Shown piece by piece: positions 1 through 8,258 of a DNA stretch of 17,173 nt. Source of the stretch: an uncultured Oscillospiraceae bacterium (lineage in GTDB: Bacteria; Bacillota; Clostridia; Oscillospirales; Ruminococcaceae). The stretch is from positions 1 to 17,173 of the forward strand of contig CAJGEB010000009.1 of the NCBI GenBank assembly GCA_904502045.1, given 5' to 3'. Under the pieces are notes generated by a model. It saw only the letters and a program-made list of their open reading frames with translations. It did not search any database and was not told the DNA's origin. Within the stretch, counting starts at the first letter, position 1. Each line of letters begins with the position of its first letter. The position numbers and the translations under genes are program-made.

Positions 1-1
1 G

Positions 2-976
2 GTCCCCAAGGATTTTTCCTTTATGGACATCGCTCAATACGGCGAGGCTATGTCTAAAAAGTATTACCCCTCTTGCTGTGCATTGCTCGACTCCTTCTAC
101 CGTGAGCGCGGAGCTTGCGACCGTATGAAACAGCGTACTCACGAACTGCAAAAACATATCTCAAATCTTCTTGCACGACTCAACCGTAAACTTGAGATAC
201 AAAAAAAAGAGCTCGACGATACCAAAAATCGTGACTCTTTAAGAATCTTCGGAGATATTCTCAGCGCAAACCTATATTCCCTCACAAAAGGCGCTCAGTC
301 CGCCCGTCTTTTCAATTTCTACTCAAACGAAGAGGTCGTTATTCCCCTCAATCCTACCCTTTCACCTCAACAAAATGCTCAAAAATATTACAGCGACTAC
401 AAAAAAGCTTGTGCTGCCGAAAAAATACTTACCGAGCTCATCTCTTCGGGAGAAACCGAGGTCCGTTACATCGAATCTATCCTCGACCTCATTTCCCGCG
501 CTTCTACCGATGCCGAGATATCTGCTATCCGCGACGAGCTCTCTTCTCAAGGCTACCTCAAAACCAGAAAGGTTGCAAATAAAAAACCCGAAAAACTCCC
601 GCCCCTCAAATACATTTCCTCCGACGGATTCACCATCCTCTCAGGAAGAAATAACCTCCAAAACGACCGCCTTTCCCTGAAAGACAGCCGTCCGGACGAC
701 ATCTGGCTCCACACAAAAGCCGTTCACGGATCTCACACCCTCATCCTCCGCGGCGACGCTTCCTCCATCCCCGACCGCACCGTCGAACAAGCTGCCGTTA
801 TTGCCGCTTATAATTCCAAAGCCCGAGATTCCTCTAATGTTCAGGTCGATTACACCCTCGCTAAATATGTTAAAAAAATCCCCGGCGCTAAACCCGGTAT
901 GGTTTCCTACACAAACTACTCTACCGCCGTCGTTTCGCCAGATTCCGATCTCGTTGCTTCCCTCGCTACTAAATAA
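2..976 (+). CDS. rqcH: RqcH / NFACT family protein, 3' part (5' end cut by window edge)
   Basis: This is the C-terminal part of an NFACT protein (RqcH, formerly called fibronectin-binding protein A). In Bacillota RqcH binds stalled 50S-peptidyl-tRNA complexes and directs alanine tailing of the nascent chain. The frame is open to the left edge and reads VPKDFSFMDIAQYG, the typical NFACT-N stretch, so the Met at 23 is internal rather than the start. A charged helical/coiled-coil section follows (roughly residues 35-185 of the visible part). The NFACT-R (DUF814) domain comes next, recognised by the GRNNLQND and DDIWLHTKAVHGSH signatures. It ends with SPDSDLV near the C-terminus, as in the family. 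The stop is TAA at 974-976, about 18 bp before a cloverleaf-type palindrome. Third codon positions are rich in C, as in rny and coaE. Family assignment is secure; the RqcH role is inferred from the family. Confidence 0.93.
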   Translation, partial: VPKDFSFMDIAQYGEAMSKKYYPSCCALLDSFYRERGACDRMKQRTHELQKHISNLLARLNRKLEIQKKELDDTKNRDSLRIFGDILSANLYSLTKGAQSARLFNFYSNEEVVIPLNPTLSPQQNAQKYYSDYKKACAAEKILTELISSGETEVRYIESILDLISRASTDAEISAIRDELSSQGYLKTRKVANKKPEKLPPLKYISSDGFTILSGRNNLQNDRLSLKDSRPDDIWLHTKAVHGSHTLILRGDASSIPDRTVEQAAVIAAYNSKARDSSNVQVDYTLAKYVKKIPGAKPGMVSYTNYSTAVVSPDSDLVASLATK

Positions 977-993
977 TTCCCCACCTATACTAC

Positions 994-1087
994 CGCGGGC
1001 TCCGCGGATTTGCTCTCGGACTACCGTCCGAGTTTGCGGCTTTCAGCCGCGCCGCCGTAGGCGGCAAGCAAATCCGCGGAGCCCGCG
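994..1087 (+). repeat. Cloverleaf-type palindromic element A
   Basis: A perfect 20-bp outer stem (994-1013 with 1068-1087) encloses three consecutive hairpins. They are 1015-1021/1026-1032 (7 bp, loop TACC), 1036-1041/1045-1050 (6 bp, loop TTC) and 1051-1056/1060-1065 (6 bp, loop GTA). The element lies between the convergent 3' ends of rqcH and potD, with no U-tract on either strand, so it is not a classical intrinsic terminator. A possible distal arm pair is 931-939 with 1105-1113 (9 bp), the left arm lying inside rqcH. It follows the same plan as elements B, C and D in this window. Confidence 0.85.
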
Positions 1088-1123
1088 TAATGCTGATTAA
1101 AGAAGGCGAAACGATCGGCGAGA

Positions 1124-2341
1124 TCAATACACCTGCTTTGATTTTTTAACCTTTCGGTAGATGTTGATTGCAAGTGAAGCAGCTACCGCCGCGACCAAAA
1201 GAATGGGTATTATCCACGGGTTACCGCCGGTTTCGGTCCTGACTTCCGTCCAGAGATCGTCCATAAGTCTGTTGATATTGTCCGGAAGGCTGAAGAACAC
1301 TTCGGTATTTTGAATGACCTCATCGGAAGGGTAAGCGATGGGATTGGATGTAATTTCTTCATCGAGCTCCAAGAAGGCCTGAGTGTGAGGAGTCGAGTAT
1401 CCGATATATTCAGCGGTAGCAACGGCTACTTCCGTTTCGCACATAAAATTGATATACATCTCAGCAGCCTCTTTTTGCTTAGCTGAAGTGGGAATACACA
1501 TTGCATCAATAAAGAGGTTTGTACCCTCAACCGGAACCGCCCACGCAAGATCGGGATTTTCCTCTATCATAATAAGAGCATCTCCGGCGTAATAAGGAGC
1601 CAGTACAGCTTCACCGCCCTGCATTTTATCGAAGATCTGGTCCATTACATAGGACTGCACCATAGGTTTTTGTTCCTTGAGCTTTTCCGCAGCCTCTTCA
1701 ATTTCTTCGGGATTTTCTGTGTTAAAGGAGTACCCCAACAGCTTCAGAGCAATAGCGAAAGCGTCACGGGAATTATCAAACATCAGAATGTCGCCGAGGA
1801 ACCGCTCATCCCAAAGAATAGACCAGCTGGTTACCTCTTCCGCATCCAACTTTGTGGAATCATAAACGATTCCTACCATACCCCAAGTGTAAGGCACGGA
1901 GTATTCGTTTTGGGGATCGTACTCACGCTTTTGATATTTTTCATCAATGTACTTAAAATTCGGGATATTATCAAAATCAAGCTTCTGCAGCATTCCCTCA
2001 TTTATCATTCTGCTTATCATATAATCGGAAGGAATTATGATGTCATAGCTGACACCGCCGCTGCGCAGCTTAGCGTACATCTCCTCGTTGGAAGCAAAGG
2101 TGGAGTAGTTTACCTTTATTCCCGTCAGCTCCTCGAACGCCTCGTTTACATCGAGGGTATCATCGGCGCCGTCGGAAATGTACTCGCCCCAGTTGAATAC
2201 GTTGATGGAGATATTCTGCCCTTTAAATCTCTGATAATATTCAAGATCCTCCACCTCAACCTCGGTGTAGGCAAAGGCGGGTACTGCAAAGGCGGAAATT
2301 ACGGTAAGGGCGACAAGTATGAGAGCTAAGAGCTTTTTCAT
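1124..2341 (-). CDS. potD: Spermidine/putrescine ABC transporter, substrate-binding protein with C-terminal membrane anchor
   Basis: This 405-aa extracytoplasmic polyamine-binding protein is the last gene of potABCD. It starts with a Sec signal (MKKLLALILVALTVISAFA) ending in an AFA signal-peptidase-I type site. No lipobox cysteine is present, which is unusual for a Gram-positive binding protein. The mature part has the PotD fold signatures: NVFNWGEYIS, YDIIIPSDYM, VPYTWGMVGIVYD and the late MDDLWTEV. After residue ~372 comes NPWIIPILLVAAVAASLAI followed by KVKKSK, a single membrane helix with a positive cytoplasmic tail. The protein is therefore probably tethered at its C-terminus instead of by lipid. 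Its ATG overlaps the potC stop by 4 bp (ATGA), indicating translational coupling. The polyamine class is clear from family and operon; the choice between spermidine and putrescine cannot be made here. Confidence 0.95.
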   Translation of the reverse strand: MKKLLALILVALTVISAFAVPAFAYTEVEVEDLEYYQRFKGQNISINVFNWGEYISDGADDTLDVNEAFEELTGIKVNYSTFASNEEMYAKLRSGGVSYDIIIPSDYMISRMINEGMLQKLDFDNIPNFKYIDEKYQKREYDPQNEYSVPYTWGMVGIVYDSTKLDAEEVTSWSILWDERFLGDILMFDNSRDAFAIALKLLGYSFNTENPEEIEEAAEKLKEQKPMVQSYVMDQIFDKMQGGEAVLAPYYAGDALIMIEENPDLAWAVPVEGTNLFIDAMCIPTSAKQKEAAEMYINFMCETEVAVATAEYIGYSTPHTQAFLELDEEITSNPIAYPSDEVIQNTEVFFSLPDNINRLMDDLWTEVRTETGGNPWIIPILLVAAVAASLAINIYRKVKKSKQVY

Positions 2342-3138
2342 ATCGCCTCACCTCTTTTCTTAACTTTCGTCATCTTCTCTTTTTTGGAATCCTTGAGGTA
2401 GATGATGAGGAGTACCGTCAAAGTAACGAGGAAAATGATGGTAGACAGAGCGTTTACCTCAGGACTTACCTTTCTTCTCGTCATTGAGAATATCTTTATC
2501 GGCAAGGTCTGGGACTCAACACCGCTGGTAAAGTAGCTTATAACGAAGTCGTCCAAGGAATAGGTGAACGCCATAAGCGCACCGGAAACGATTCCGGGAG
2601 ATATCTCAGGCACGACTACCTTCCAGAACGCCTTAAAGGGACTGCAGCCTAAGTCGAGCGCCGCATCGTAAATATATTTGTCCATCTGCTTTAATTTCGG
2701 AAGCACGTTGAATATTACGTAAGGAACTCCGAAAGAGATGTGCGCAAGAATAAGGGTAGTGTATCCGAATTCTATCTTGAGGAAGGTGAAAAGCAGCATC
2801 AGCGAAACGCCGGTTACTATCTCAGGATTGAGTATCGGCAGGTAGGTCACGTTAACTACCGCACCTCTCAGCTTCTTGTTCATTTTATCAATTCCGATAG
2901 CCGCCGCAGTACCGAGCACGGTTGCAGCGATGCAGGAGATAACCGCAATAAGCAGCGTATTAAGCAGCGCTTGGATTATCTCATCGTTGTTAAACAGCTT
3001 CACGTACCAGTCAAAAGTAAATCCCGTCCATTTGGAGCGGCTCTTTGATTCGTTGAAGGAGTACGCAATCAGCACGAAGATGGGAGCGTACAAAAAGAGG
3101 AATACGAGTCCGGTGTATATCTTGGAAAGCTTTTTCAT
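2338..3138 (-). CDS. potC: Spermidine/putrescine ABC transporter permease PotC
   Basis: This 266-aa inner permease subunit is of the binding-protein-dependent transport family (BPD_transp_1). It has about six hydrophobic segments, starting with YTGLVFLFLYAPIFVLIAYS near residue 8. The cytoplasmic EAA-type loop that docks on the ATPase reads DAALDLGCSPFKAFWKVVVP (about residues 158-177), matching the family pattern with its conserved glycine. The C-terminus is a short basic tail after the last helix. It overlaps potB by 4 bp at its start and potD by 4 bp at its end. The gene order A-B-C-D is the usual one in Bacillota. PotB and PotC form the heterodimeric channel energised by PotA and fed by PotD. 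Confidence 0.95.
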   Translation of the reverse strand: MKKLSKIYTGLVFLFLYAPIFVLIAYSFNESKSRSKWTGFTFDWYVKLFNNDEIIQALLNTLLIAVISCIAATVLGTAAAIGIDKMNKKLRGAVVNVTYLPILNPEIVTGVSLMLLFTFLKIEFGYTTLILAHISFGVPYVIFNVLPKLKQMDKYIYDAALDLGCSPFKAFWKVVVPEISPGIVSGALMAFTYSLDDFVISYFTSGVESQTLPIKIFSMTRRKVSPEVNALSTIIFLVTLTVLLIIYLKDSKKEKMTKVKKRGEAI

Positions 3139-3944
3139 AATAACGCCGCCTCCTCGTTTTCTTCAAACTGGTTAAATATACTCATACAAAGCAGCATTAT
3201 TACCATCAGCACAAGCGAGATGGCTGCTCCCAAGTTGGGATTGTAGGAGTTACCCACAAACTGCAGGTCAATAAGGTCGCCTATGAGCAGGTTTGCGCCG
3301 CCGCCGAGCATTCTGGAGATTATGAAGGTACTTACCGCCGGAACGAACACCATCGTGATTCCGGTGGAGATTCCGGGCCAGCTTAAAGGCAGCAATACCT
3401 TCATAAGCACCTGTGAGGGAGTTGCTCCGAGGTCCTGAGCAGCCTCGACTACCCTCGGGTCTATCTTGAGCATTACGCTGTAAAGCGGCAGTATCATAAA
3501 GGGAATGTAGTTATACACCATTCCCAAAACTACTGCTCCCTGCGTGTTTATCATCTCAAACGGACCAAGTCCGAAAAGTCCGAAAAACTTATTGATAAGT
3601 CCGTTTTTCTCAAGAAGAGTCATCCACGCGTAAGTACGCAGCAAAAAGTTCATCCACATCGGAAGCATTACCAGCATTACCATTATTCTTTTCTGGTGAT
3701 CCTTCTTGCGCGATATTATATAGGCAAACGGGTAGGATATCAAAAGGCATATCACCGTCGATACCGCCGCAAGCCATACTGATTTGAACAGCGTGGAAGC
3801 GTAATCTCCCACTTTGGATATATTTTCAAGGGTAAACGCCCCGTTCGAATCGGTAAATGCAAAAAACACTACGAGTCCAAGCGGTATTATCGTAAAAAGC
3901 AGCATCCACAAAAGGTACGGTGCGGAGAAGATTTTTTGGTTCAT
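3135..3944 (-). CDS. potB: Spermidine/putrescine ABC transporter permease PotB
   Basis: This 269-aa permease has a first membrane segment at about residues 7-30 (YLLWMLLFTIIPLGLVVFFA), around five more, and an EAA-type loop EAAQDLGATPSQVLMKVLLP (about residues 168-187). The loop is the contact site for the ATPase PotA. SWPGISTG just after it is typical of PotB/PotC-like permeases. The start is ATG at 3944, three bases after the potA stop codon. A ribosome site (GGAGGAAT on the minus strand) lies at the end of potA. The 3' end overlaps potC by 4 bp. The operon order and the pairing with PotC support the PotB assignment. Confidence 0.95.
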   Translation of the reverse strand: MNQKIFSAPYLLWMLLFTIIPLGLVVFFAFTDSNGAFTLENISKVGDYASTLFKSVWLAAVSTVICLLISYPFAYIISRKKDHQKRIMVMLVMLPMWMNFLLRTYAWMTLLEKNGLINKFFGLFGLGPFEMINTQGAVVLGMVYNYIPFMILPLYSVMLKIDPRVVEAAQDLGATPSQVLMKVLLPLSWPGISTGITMVFVPAVSTFIISRMLGGGANLLIGDLIDLQFVGNSYNPNLGAAISLVLMVIMLLCMSIFNQFEENEEAALL

Positions 3945-3947
3945 CTT

Positions 3948-5000
3948 TTATTCCTCCGAATCCGACTTCTTCATTATGTGGATATCCTCCGGGTTTATAT
4001 TCATTCCTATCATCGTTCCGACCTGCTCACACATCGTCGAATGTATCATCCATTTGCTTCCGAAGGAATCCACTATCATCTCGTAATGTACTCCCTTGAA
4101 GATAACAGACTCGACCATTCCCGAAATAGCTCCGTCCTCAACCGACGATATCTTTATATCCTCAGGTCTGATAACGACTTCTACCCTCTCCATCTCGTCA
4201 AAGCCCTTATCCACGCACTTGAATATCTTGCCCGCAAACTCAACCTCGTAGTCACGGTGCATAAGTCCGTCAATAATGTTGCTCTCTCCGATGAAGTCCG
4301 CCACGAACGCGTTGGTCGGCTCGTTGTATACGTCCTGAGGAGTTCCTATCTGCTGAATTATTCCGTCCTTCATTACCACTACCGTATCCGACATCGTCAG
4401 CGCTTCCTCTTGGTCGTGTGTAACGTATATGAAGGTTATCTCGGCACTCTGCTGTATCTTTTTCAGTTCTATTTGCATCTCTTTGCGTAATTTTAAGTCG
4501 AGCGCTCCGAGCGGCTCATCAAGCAGTAATGCCTTCGGTCTGTTTACGATAGCTCTTGCTATCGCTACTCTCTGCATCTGTCCTCCGGAAAGATAATGTA
4601 TGCTTCTGCTCTCGTACCCGCGCATATTCACAAGGTCGATTGCCTCGCTTACCTTCATCTTTATCTCTTTTTCCGACATCTTCTTCAGACGCAGTCCGAA
4701 CGCGACGTTTTCGTACACATTCAGGTGCGGAAACAGCGCGTACCTCTGGAATACCGTATTTACCTGCCTTTTGTGCGGCGGCATTCCGTTTATCTTCTTT
4801 CCTTCAAAATAAATGTCACCCTCGGTAGGCTCAACGAATCCGCCGATTATCCTCAGCGTCGTTGTCTTTCCGCAGCCCGACGGACCTAAAAAGGTGACAA
4901 ATTCCTTGTCGCGTATATCCAGATTTATTCCCTTCAACACGCGCTCGCCGTCAAAATCTACGACGATGTTTTTCAGATTGATAATAAAATTATCTCCCAA
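3948..5000 (-). CDS. potA: Spermidine/putrescine ABC transporter ATP-binding protein
   Basis: This 350-aa ABC ATPase powers polyamine import and is the first gene of the operon. Visible motifs are Walker [10 protein letters not shown] (39-47), Q-loop Q85, signature LSGGQ (137-141), Walker B ending in D161-E162, and the switch histidine H195 in [10 protein letters not shown]-terminal TOBE/MOP-like regulatory domain (about residues 240-345) follows, as in PotA and other CUT1-type ATPases. The start is TTG at 5000: a strong ribosome site AAGGGGG lies about 9 nt upstream on the minus strand. The nearby ATG at 5008 is out of frame, touches the ribosome site and stops after about a dozen codons. 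A long leader precedes it, from the promoter at 5230-5203. Confidence 0.95.
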   Translation of the reverse strand: MGDNFIINLKNIVVDFDGERVLKGINLDIRDKEFVTFLGPSGCGKTTTLRIIGGFVEPTEGDIYFEGKKINGMPPHKRQVNTVFQRYALFPHLNVYENVAFGLRLKKMSEKEIKMKVSEAIDLVNMRGYESRSIHYLSGGQMQRVAIARAIVNRPKALLLDEPLGALDLKLRKEMQIELKKIQQSAEITFIYVTHDQEEALTMSDTVVVMKDGIIQQIGTPQDVYNEPTNAFVADFIGESNIIDGLMHRDYEVEFAGKIFKCVDKGFDEMERVEVVIRPEDIKISSVEDGAISGMVESVIFKGVHYEMIVDSFGSKWMIHSTMCEQVGTMIGMNINPEDIHIMKKSDSEE

Positions 5001-5197
5001 TTCTGCATCCCCCTTTGCGGATTTCAGTCACGCAAGATTTTAAAATTTTCTAATAAAAAAACCTGTCGACCCGCATAAGCTTTTGACGCCGCGCCCCGCA
5101 AAAGGTTGTCTAATCGTAGTTTCCACTCGTTTTTAGGCGGCGCATACGCTTACACGAAAGCAAATTTTTATTTGCCCAACAGATGCAAAAAGAACGA
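5001..5197 (-). promoter_or_regulatory. Long structured 5' leader of potABCD, possible attenuator or riboswitch-like region
   Basis: Transcription from the promoter at 5230-5203 should give a leader of about 195 nt before the potA TTG start. On the minus strand it contains a small hairpin (GCAAAT/ATTTGC). Next comes a two-part stem, UAAGC then CGCCGC pairing with GCGGCG then GCUUA, enclosing about 44 nt. Inside is a short hairpin with a GGAA tetraloop (AGU-GGAA-ACU). Downstream lies AGG followed by seven U, and AACCU upstream can pair with AGGUU, giving a terminator-like alternative that uses part of the same sequence. I do not recognise a known riboswitch class. The leader length is inferred from the promoter and the folding was done by eye. 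Confidence 0.4.
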
Positions 5198-5202
5198 TAT
5201 AA

Positions 5203-5230
5203 AATATATCATACCCTACGCAATTGTCAA
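5203..5230 (-). promoter_or_regulatory. Sigma-A promoter for potABCD
   Basis: On the minus strand a perfect -35 TTGACA (5230-5225) is followed by a 16-nt spacer and TATATT (5208-5203). The expected start site is near 5197. It points at potA and is the only good promoter in this gap on this strand. Confidence 0.75.
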
Positions 5231-5450
5231 GGATTTTTTTGAATTTTTTTGCATTTTCCCGCAATATTTTTGATTTTTCCCACTTTTCCCCGATTTGTCC
5301 CCCTTTTTATCTCAAAAATTCTCCCAAATACTCCGTTTTCCTCTTTTATCCTCACCTTTTTAGTTATTCCGCATAATTTTTACTCTTTCCCCTCTTTTTT
5401 TGTACCCTCCCACCCTTCTCTTTGCTCCATTTTTATAAATATTCTGTAAA
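5231..5450. other. Strand-asymmetric pyrimidine-rich intergenic tract
   Basis: About 220 bp between the divergent pot and rny promoters are very poor in G on the plus strand and consist mostly of runs of T and C (for example TTTTCCCC, CCCCCTTTTT). The ORFs that cross it are compositional artefacts. It holds no recognisable gene or hairpin. It lies directly upstream of the pot -35 box and some 40 bp before the rny -35 box. Confidence 0.6.
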
Positions 5451-5486
5451 TATGCATTCTCTTACATATTAAACTTGTAAAATTTC

Positions 5487-5515
5487 TTGACACTGAGTCA
5501 TTATGGAGTTAAAAT
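5487..5515 (+). promoter_or_regulatory. Sigma-A promoter for rny
   Basis: TTGACA (5487-5492), a 17-nt spacer, then TAAAAT (5510-5515). The expected start site near 5522 leaves a leader of about 55 nt before the rny ATG. Confidence 0.8.
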
Positions 5516-5576
5516 ATACTTATTGTATTTTAAATCTCATTTCAAATATTTATTTGCAATATAAAATGTTGATTGG

Positions 5577-7169
5577 ATGCAAAAAATTTTTAGTAAAGTA
5601 GGGATAATTTTGCCGACAGAAGTATTATGGAGTATTGTTGCCGGTATTGCCGGTCTCCTTGTCGGCGGAGTGTGCGCCTTTTTCTTAGGCGCTTCTTATA
5701 GACGTAAGGTTGCCGAAGCTGAACTCGGTTCCGCCGAAGAAGAAGCTAAACGTATAGTATCGGACGCTATCAAGGAATCCGCCGCAAAGAAAAAAGAAGC
5801 TTTGCTTGAAGCTAAGGACGAGATCCACAAGCAGCGCGCTGAAGCCGAAAAGGACCTCAAAGAACGCCGCGTTGAAGTTCAGCGCCAGGAGCATAGGCTC
5901 CAACAAAAAGAAGAGGCTTTCGATAAAAAACTCGATAACCTCGAGAAAAAAGAAAATCTCCTTCAGTCAAAAATCGACGAGGCCGCCTCTAAGCTCAAAG
6001 AGGTTGAGGACCTCAAAAAACATCAATTCGAGATGCTTGAGAAAATTTCCGGCCTTACTATTGAGCAGGCTAAGGACCACCTCCTCTCCACCCTCGACAA
6101 TGAGCTCACTCATGAAAAAGCTGTTAAGATCAACCAGTACGAGCAGGCTCTCAAAGAGGAATCCGAGCAAAAGGCTAAGGAGTACATATCTCTCGCCATC
6201 AGCAGATGTGCTTCCGATTTCGCTGTGGAGTCCACCGTTTCGGTAGTTCCTCTCCCCAACGACGAGATGAAGGGACGCATTATCGGTCGCGAAGGCCGTA
6301 ATATCCGCACCATCGAGACCCTTACCGGTGTTGACCTCATCATTGATGATACTCCCGAAGCCATCACTCTTTCCAGCTTCGATCCGGTAAGACGCGAAAC
6401 CGCTCGTCTGTGCCTCGAAAAACTCATCCAGGACGGCCGTATCCATCCTGCAAGAATCGAGGAAATGATCGAAAAATCCCGCAAGGAAGTCGAAACCAAA
6501 ATTAAGCAGGACGGCGAACGCGCTGTTATTGAATCCGGAGTTCACGCAGTCCACCCTGAGATTGTTAAGCTCCTCGGAAGAATGCGTTACCGTACCAGCT
6601 ACGGTCAAAACGTTCTCGTTCATTCCATTGAGGTCGCTCACATTGCCGGTATGCTCGCTGCCGAGATAGGTGCAGACGTTAATACCGCAAGACGCGCCGG
6701 TCTTCTCCACGATATCGGTAAGTCCATGACCCACGAAATTGAAGGATCCCACGTCGACATCGGTGTGGATATCGCCAAAAAATACAAGGAAAATCCCCAG
6801 GTCATCCACGCTATCGAAGCTCATCACGGCGACGTCGAGCCCCAAAGCATTATCGCTTGTCTTGTTCAAGCCGCCGATGCCGTTTCCGCCGCAAGACCCG
6901 GCGCAAGACGCGAAAATCTCGAAAATTACGTTAAGCGCCTTGAAAAACTCGAAAGTATCGCCAACTCCTTCGAGGGTGTCGACAACTGCTTCGCTATCCA
7001 GGCCGGCCGCGAAATCAGAATCCTCGTTAAGCCCGATGTCATCAGCGACGATCAGATCGTTATCGTTGCCCGCGATATCGTTAAACGTATCGAGGACGAA
7101 ATGGAATATCCCGGTCAGATCAAGGTCCATGTCGTTCGCGAAAGCAGAGCTATCGAGTACGCAAAATAA
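5577..7169 (+). CDS. rny: Ribonuclease Y
   Basis: RNase Y is the membrane-anchored endoribonuclease that starts bulk mRNA decay in Bacillota. This 530-aa protein has the full family plan: an N-terminal membrane helix (about residues 16-40) and a long charged coiled coil (about 45-200). A KH domain with [15 protein letters not shown] follows (about residue 235), then an HD domain with LLHDIGK and the EGSHVDIG stretch (about 345-440), then a conserved C-terminal domain ending RAIEYAK. Length is slightly above the usual ~515-520. The ATG at 5577 has only a weak ribosome site. An in-frame TTG at 5610, with GTAGGG a few bases upstream, is a plausible alternative and would give 519 aa. Codons near the 5' end are A/T-ending and later ones mostly C-ending. 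Its own promoter and terminator make it a likely single-gene unit with some read-through into ymdB. Confidence 0.97.
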   Translation: MQKIFSKVGIILPTEVLWSIVAGIAGLLVGGVCAFFLGASYRRKVAEAELGSAEEEAKRIVSDAIKESAAKKKEALLEAKDEIHKQRAEAEKDLKERRVEVQRQEHRLQQKEEAFDKKLDNLEKKENLLQSKIDEAASKLKEVEDLKKHQFEMLEKISGLTIEQAKDHLLSTLDNELTHEKAVKINQYEQALKEESEQKAKEYISLAISRCASDFAVESTVSVVPLPNDEMKGRIIGREGRNIRTIETLTGVDLIIDDTPEAITLSSFDPVRRETARLCLEKLIQDGRIHPARIEEMIEKSRKEVETKIKQDGERAVIESGVHAVHPEIVKLLGRMRYRTSYGQNVLVHSIEVAHIAGMLAAEIGADVNTARRAGLLHDIGKSMTHEIEGSHVDIGVDIAKKYKENPQVIHAIEAHHGDVEPQSIIACLVQAADAVSAARPGARRENLENYVKRLEKLESIANSFEGVDNCFAIQAGREIRILVKPDVISDDQIVIVARDIVKRIEDEMEYPGQIKVHVVRESRAIEYAK

Positions 7170-7175
7170 TCACAC

Positions 7176-7220
7176 GAACCAAGCGCGCCGTTCCCCCTCG
7201 GCTCTCTTGGTTCATTTTTT
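7176..7220 (+). terminator. Intrinsic terminator after rny
   Basis: GAACCAAG (7176-7183) pairs with CTTGGTTC (7206-7213), with a GC-rich inner part. A U-run of six follows after one A (7215-7220). It sits 7 bp after the rny stop and just before palindromic element B. Confidence 0.75.
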
Positions 7221-7245
7221 CGCTTTCATTACACAGCTCTCCCGC

Positions 7246-7336
7246 TTCGGCGGTCCGCCGACAAAAGCGTAGCTTTTGTTAGGCGCGACCATGTCGCGCC
7301 AAGCGGAAACGGAGTTTCCGCCGGCGGACCGCCGAA
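7246..7336 (-). repeat. Cloverleaf-type palindromic element B (inverted relative to A, C, D)
   Basis: The outer stem 7246-7260/7322-7336 (15 bp) encloses three hairpins: 7261-7268/7272-7279 (loop GTA), 7282-7289/7293-7300 (loop CAT) and 7303-7310/7314-7321 (loop GGA), each with an 8-bp perfect stem. Read on the minus strand, the loops run TCC, ATG, TAC, in line with the order TCC, x, GTA in the other copies. A second, distal inverted pair (7221-7230 CGCTTTCATT with 7353-7362) flanks it. It lies between the rny terminator and ymdB. Confidence 0.85.
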
Positions 7337-7397
7337 ATGGAATGCAGCGGAGAATGAAAGCGAAAATCGGTAACAGAACAGTAAGGAAGTGAATAGA

Positions 7398-8168
7398 ATG
7401 AAAATTATCGCGCTTGGTGATGTAGTTGGAAGAGCGGGACGGGAAAGCCTGATGGGAGTACTGCCGGGATTGCGAAAGAGGTACGAAGCGGAGCTTGTGA
7501 TAGTAAACGGAGAAAACTCTGCTGAAGGCAACGGAATATCTAAAAATTCCGCATCGGACTTGTTCAGTTGCGGAGCGGATATAATCACAACGGGTAACCA
7601 CGTGTTTAAGCGCCGTGAGATCAGTGAGGAGCTGGATAAAAACGTGGGAATTATCCGTCCTGCAAATATGCACCCGTCGGCGAGCGGAGTCGGTAACTAT
7701 CTTTTTGAAAAGATGAATTTCCGTGCAAACGTCGTGAATTTAATGGGTGAGGTATATTTGGATGTGTATGAGAGTCCGTTTTCGTGCATGGAAAGAATAC
7801 TTTCGGAAAACGACAGTAAAATAATAATAGTGGATCTGCACGCAGAGGCTACTGCCGAAAAGATAGCGTTTGCACGGTATTTTGACGGTCGGGTATCACT
7901 CGTTTTCGGTACGCATACGCACGTGCAGACAGCAGATGAAACGATACTTTCGGGCGGAACCGGATATATCACCGATATAGGAATGTGCGGACCGATAAAT
8001 TCTGTAATCGGGGTTAAGACGGAGCTTGCGGTAAAAAAGATGATAACTAAGCTGCCGGTAACCTTTGAAAATGCAGACGGACCCTGCAAAATCAACGGAA
8101 TTTTTGCCGAAATAGATAACAAAACCGGAAAGTGCGTCGCTATTGAACGAATAGCTCTTGAAAAATAA
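7398..8168 (+). CDS. ymdB: YmdB family metallophosphoesterase
   Basis: This 256-aa protein belongs to the TIGR00282/YmdB family of dinuclear metal phosphodiesterases. In Bacillus it hydrolyses 2',3'- and 3',5'-cyclic nucleotides and affects RNase Y-linked behaviours. Metal-ligand motifs are all visible: IALGDVVGRAGR at the N-terminus, VNGEN, TTGNHVF, DLHAEATAEK and FGTHTHVQTADE. DIGMCGP near the end is also a family signature. ATG at 7398 is chosen over the GTG at 7389 because AAGGAAG (7383-7389) sits 8 nt before it and overlaps the GTG. The rny-ymdB order is conserved in Bacillota. Here a terminator and a palindromic element separate the two, and no clear promoter is seen for ymdB. Codon use is purine-rich, unlike its neighbour rny. 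Confidence 0.95.
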   Translation: MKIIALGDVVGRAGRESLMGVLPGLRKRYEAELVIVNGENSAEGNGISKNSASDLFSCGADIITTGNHVFKRREISEELDKNVGIIRPANMHPSASGVGNYLFEKMNFRANVVNLMGEVYLDVYESPFSCMERILSENDSKIIIVDLHAEATAEKIAFARYFDGRVSLVFGTHTHVQTADETILSGGTGYITDIGMCGPINSVIGVKTELAVKKMITKLPVTFENADGPCKINGIFAEIDNKTGKCVAIERIALEK

Positions 8169-8180
8169 TCACGATTACTC

Positions 8181-8209
8181 TTGTTTTTGTTTGAGATTTA
8201 GTGTAGAAT
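8181..8209 (+). promoter_or_regulatory. Probable promoter for the Asp23-fakA pair
   Basis: TTGTTT (8181-8186), 17-nt spacer, TAGAAT (8204-8209). It lies just after the ymdB stop and about 50 nt before the next start codon. The -35 box is only a partial match. Confidence 0.5.
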
Positions 8210-8258
8210 ATAAATGTGTGTCGAAGTGTTCGACAAATTTAAAGAAGGAGATTATGCT

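Noticed and set aside
994-1087. Element A as a tRNA or tRNA-like gene because of its cloverleaf plan
   Set aside because: It has no T-loop GTTCRA, no anticodon-stem geometry and no CCA end; loops are 3-4 nt and the outer stem is 20 bp.
1090-1149. A 19-codon frame MLIKEGETIGEINTPALIF next to element A
   Set aside because: It overlaps the potD end on the other strand, has no ribosome site and is short enough to be chance.
5249-5449. A 66-codon frame rich in F, P, S and L
   Set aside because: It merely reads the pyrimidine-rich tract, with no ribosome site and no family resemblance.
5967-7130. A 387-codon open frame on the minus strand inside rny
   Set aside because: It is a shadow of rny caused by codon bias; the plus-strand frame carries all RNase Y domains.
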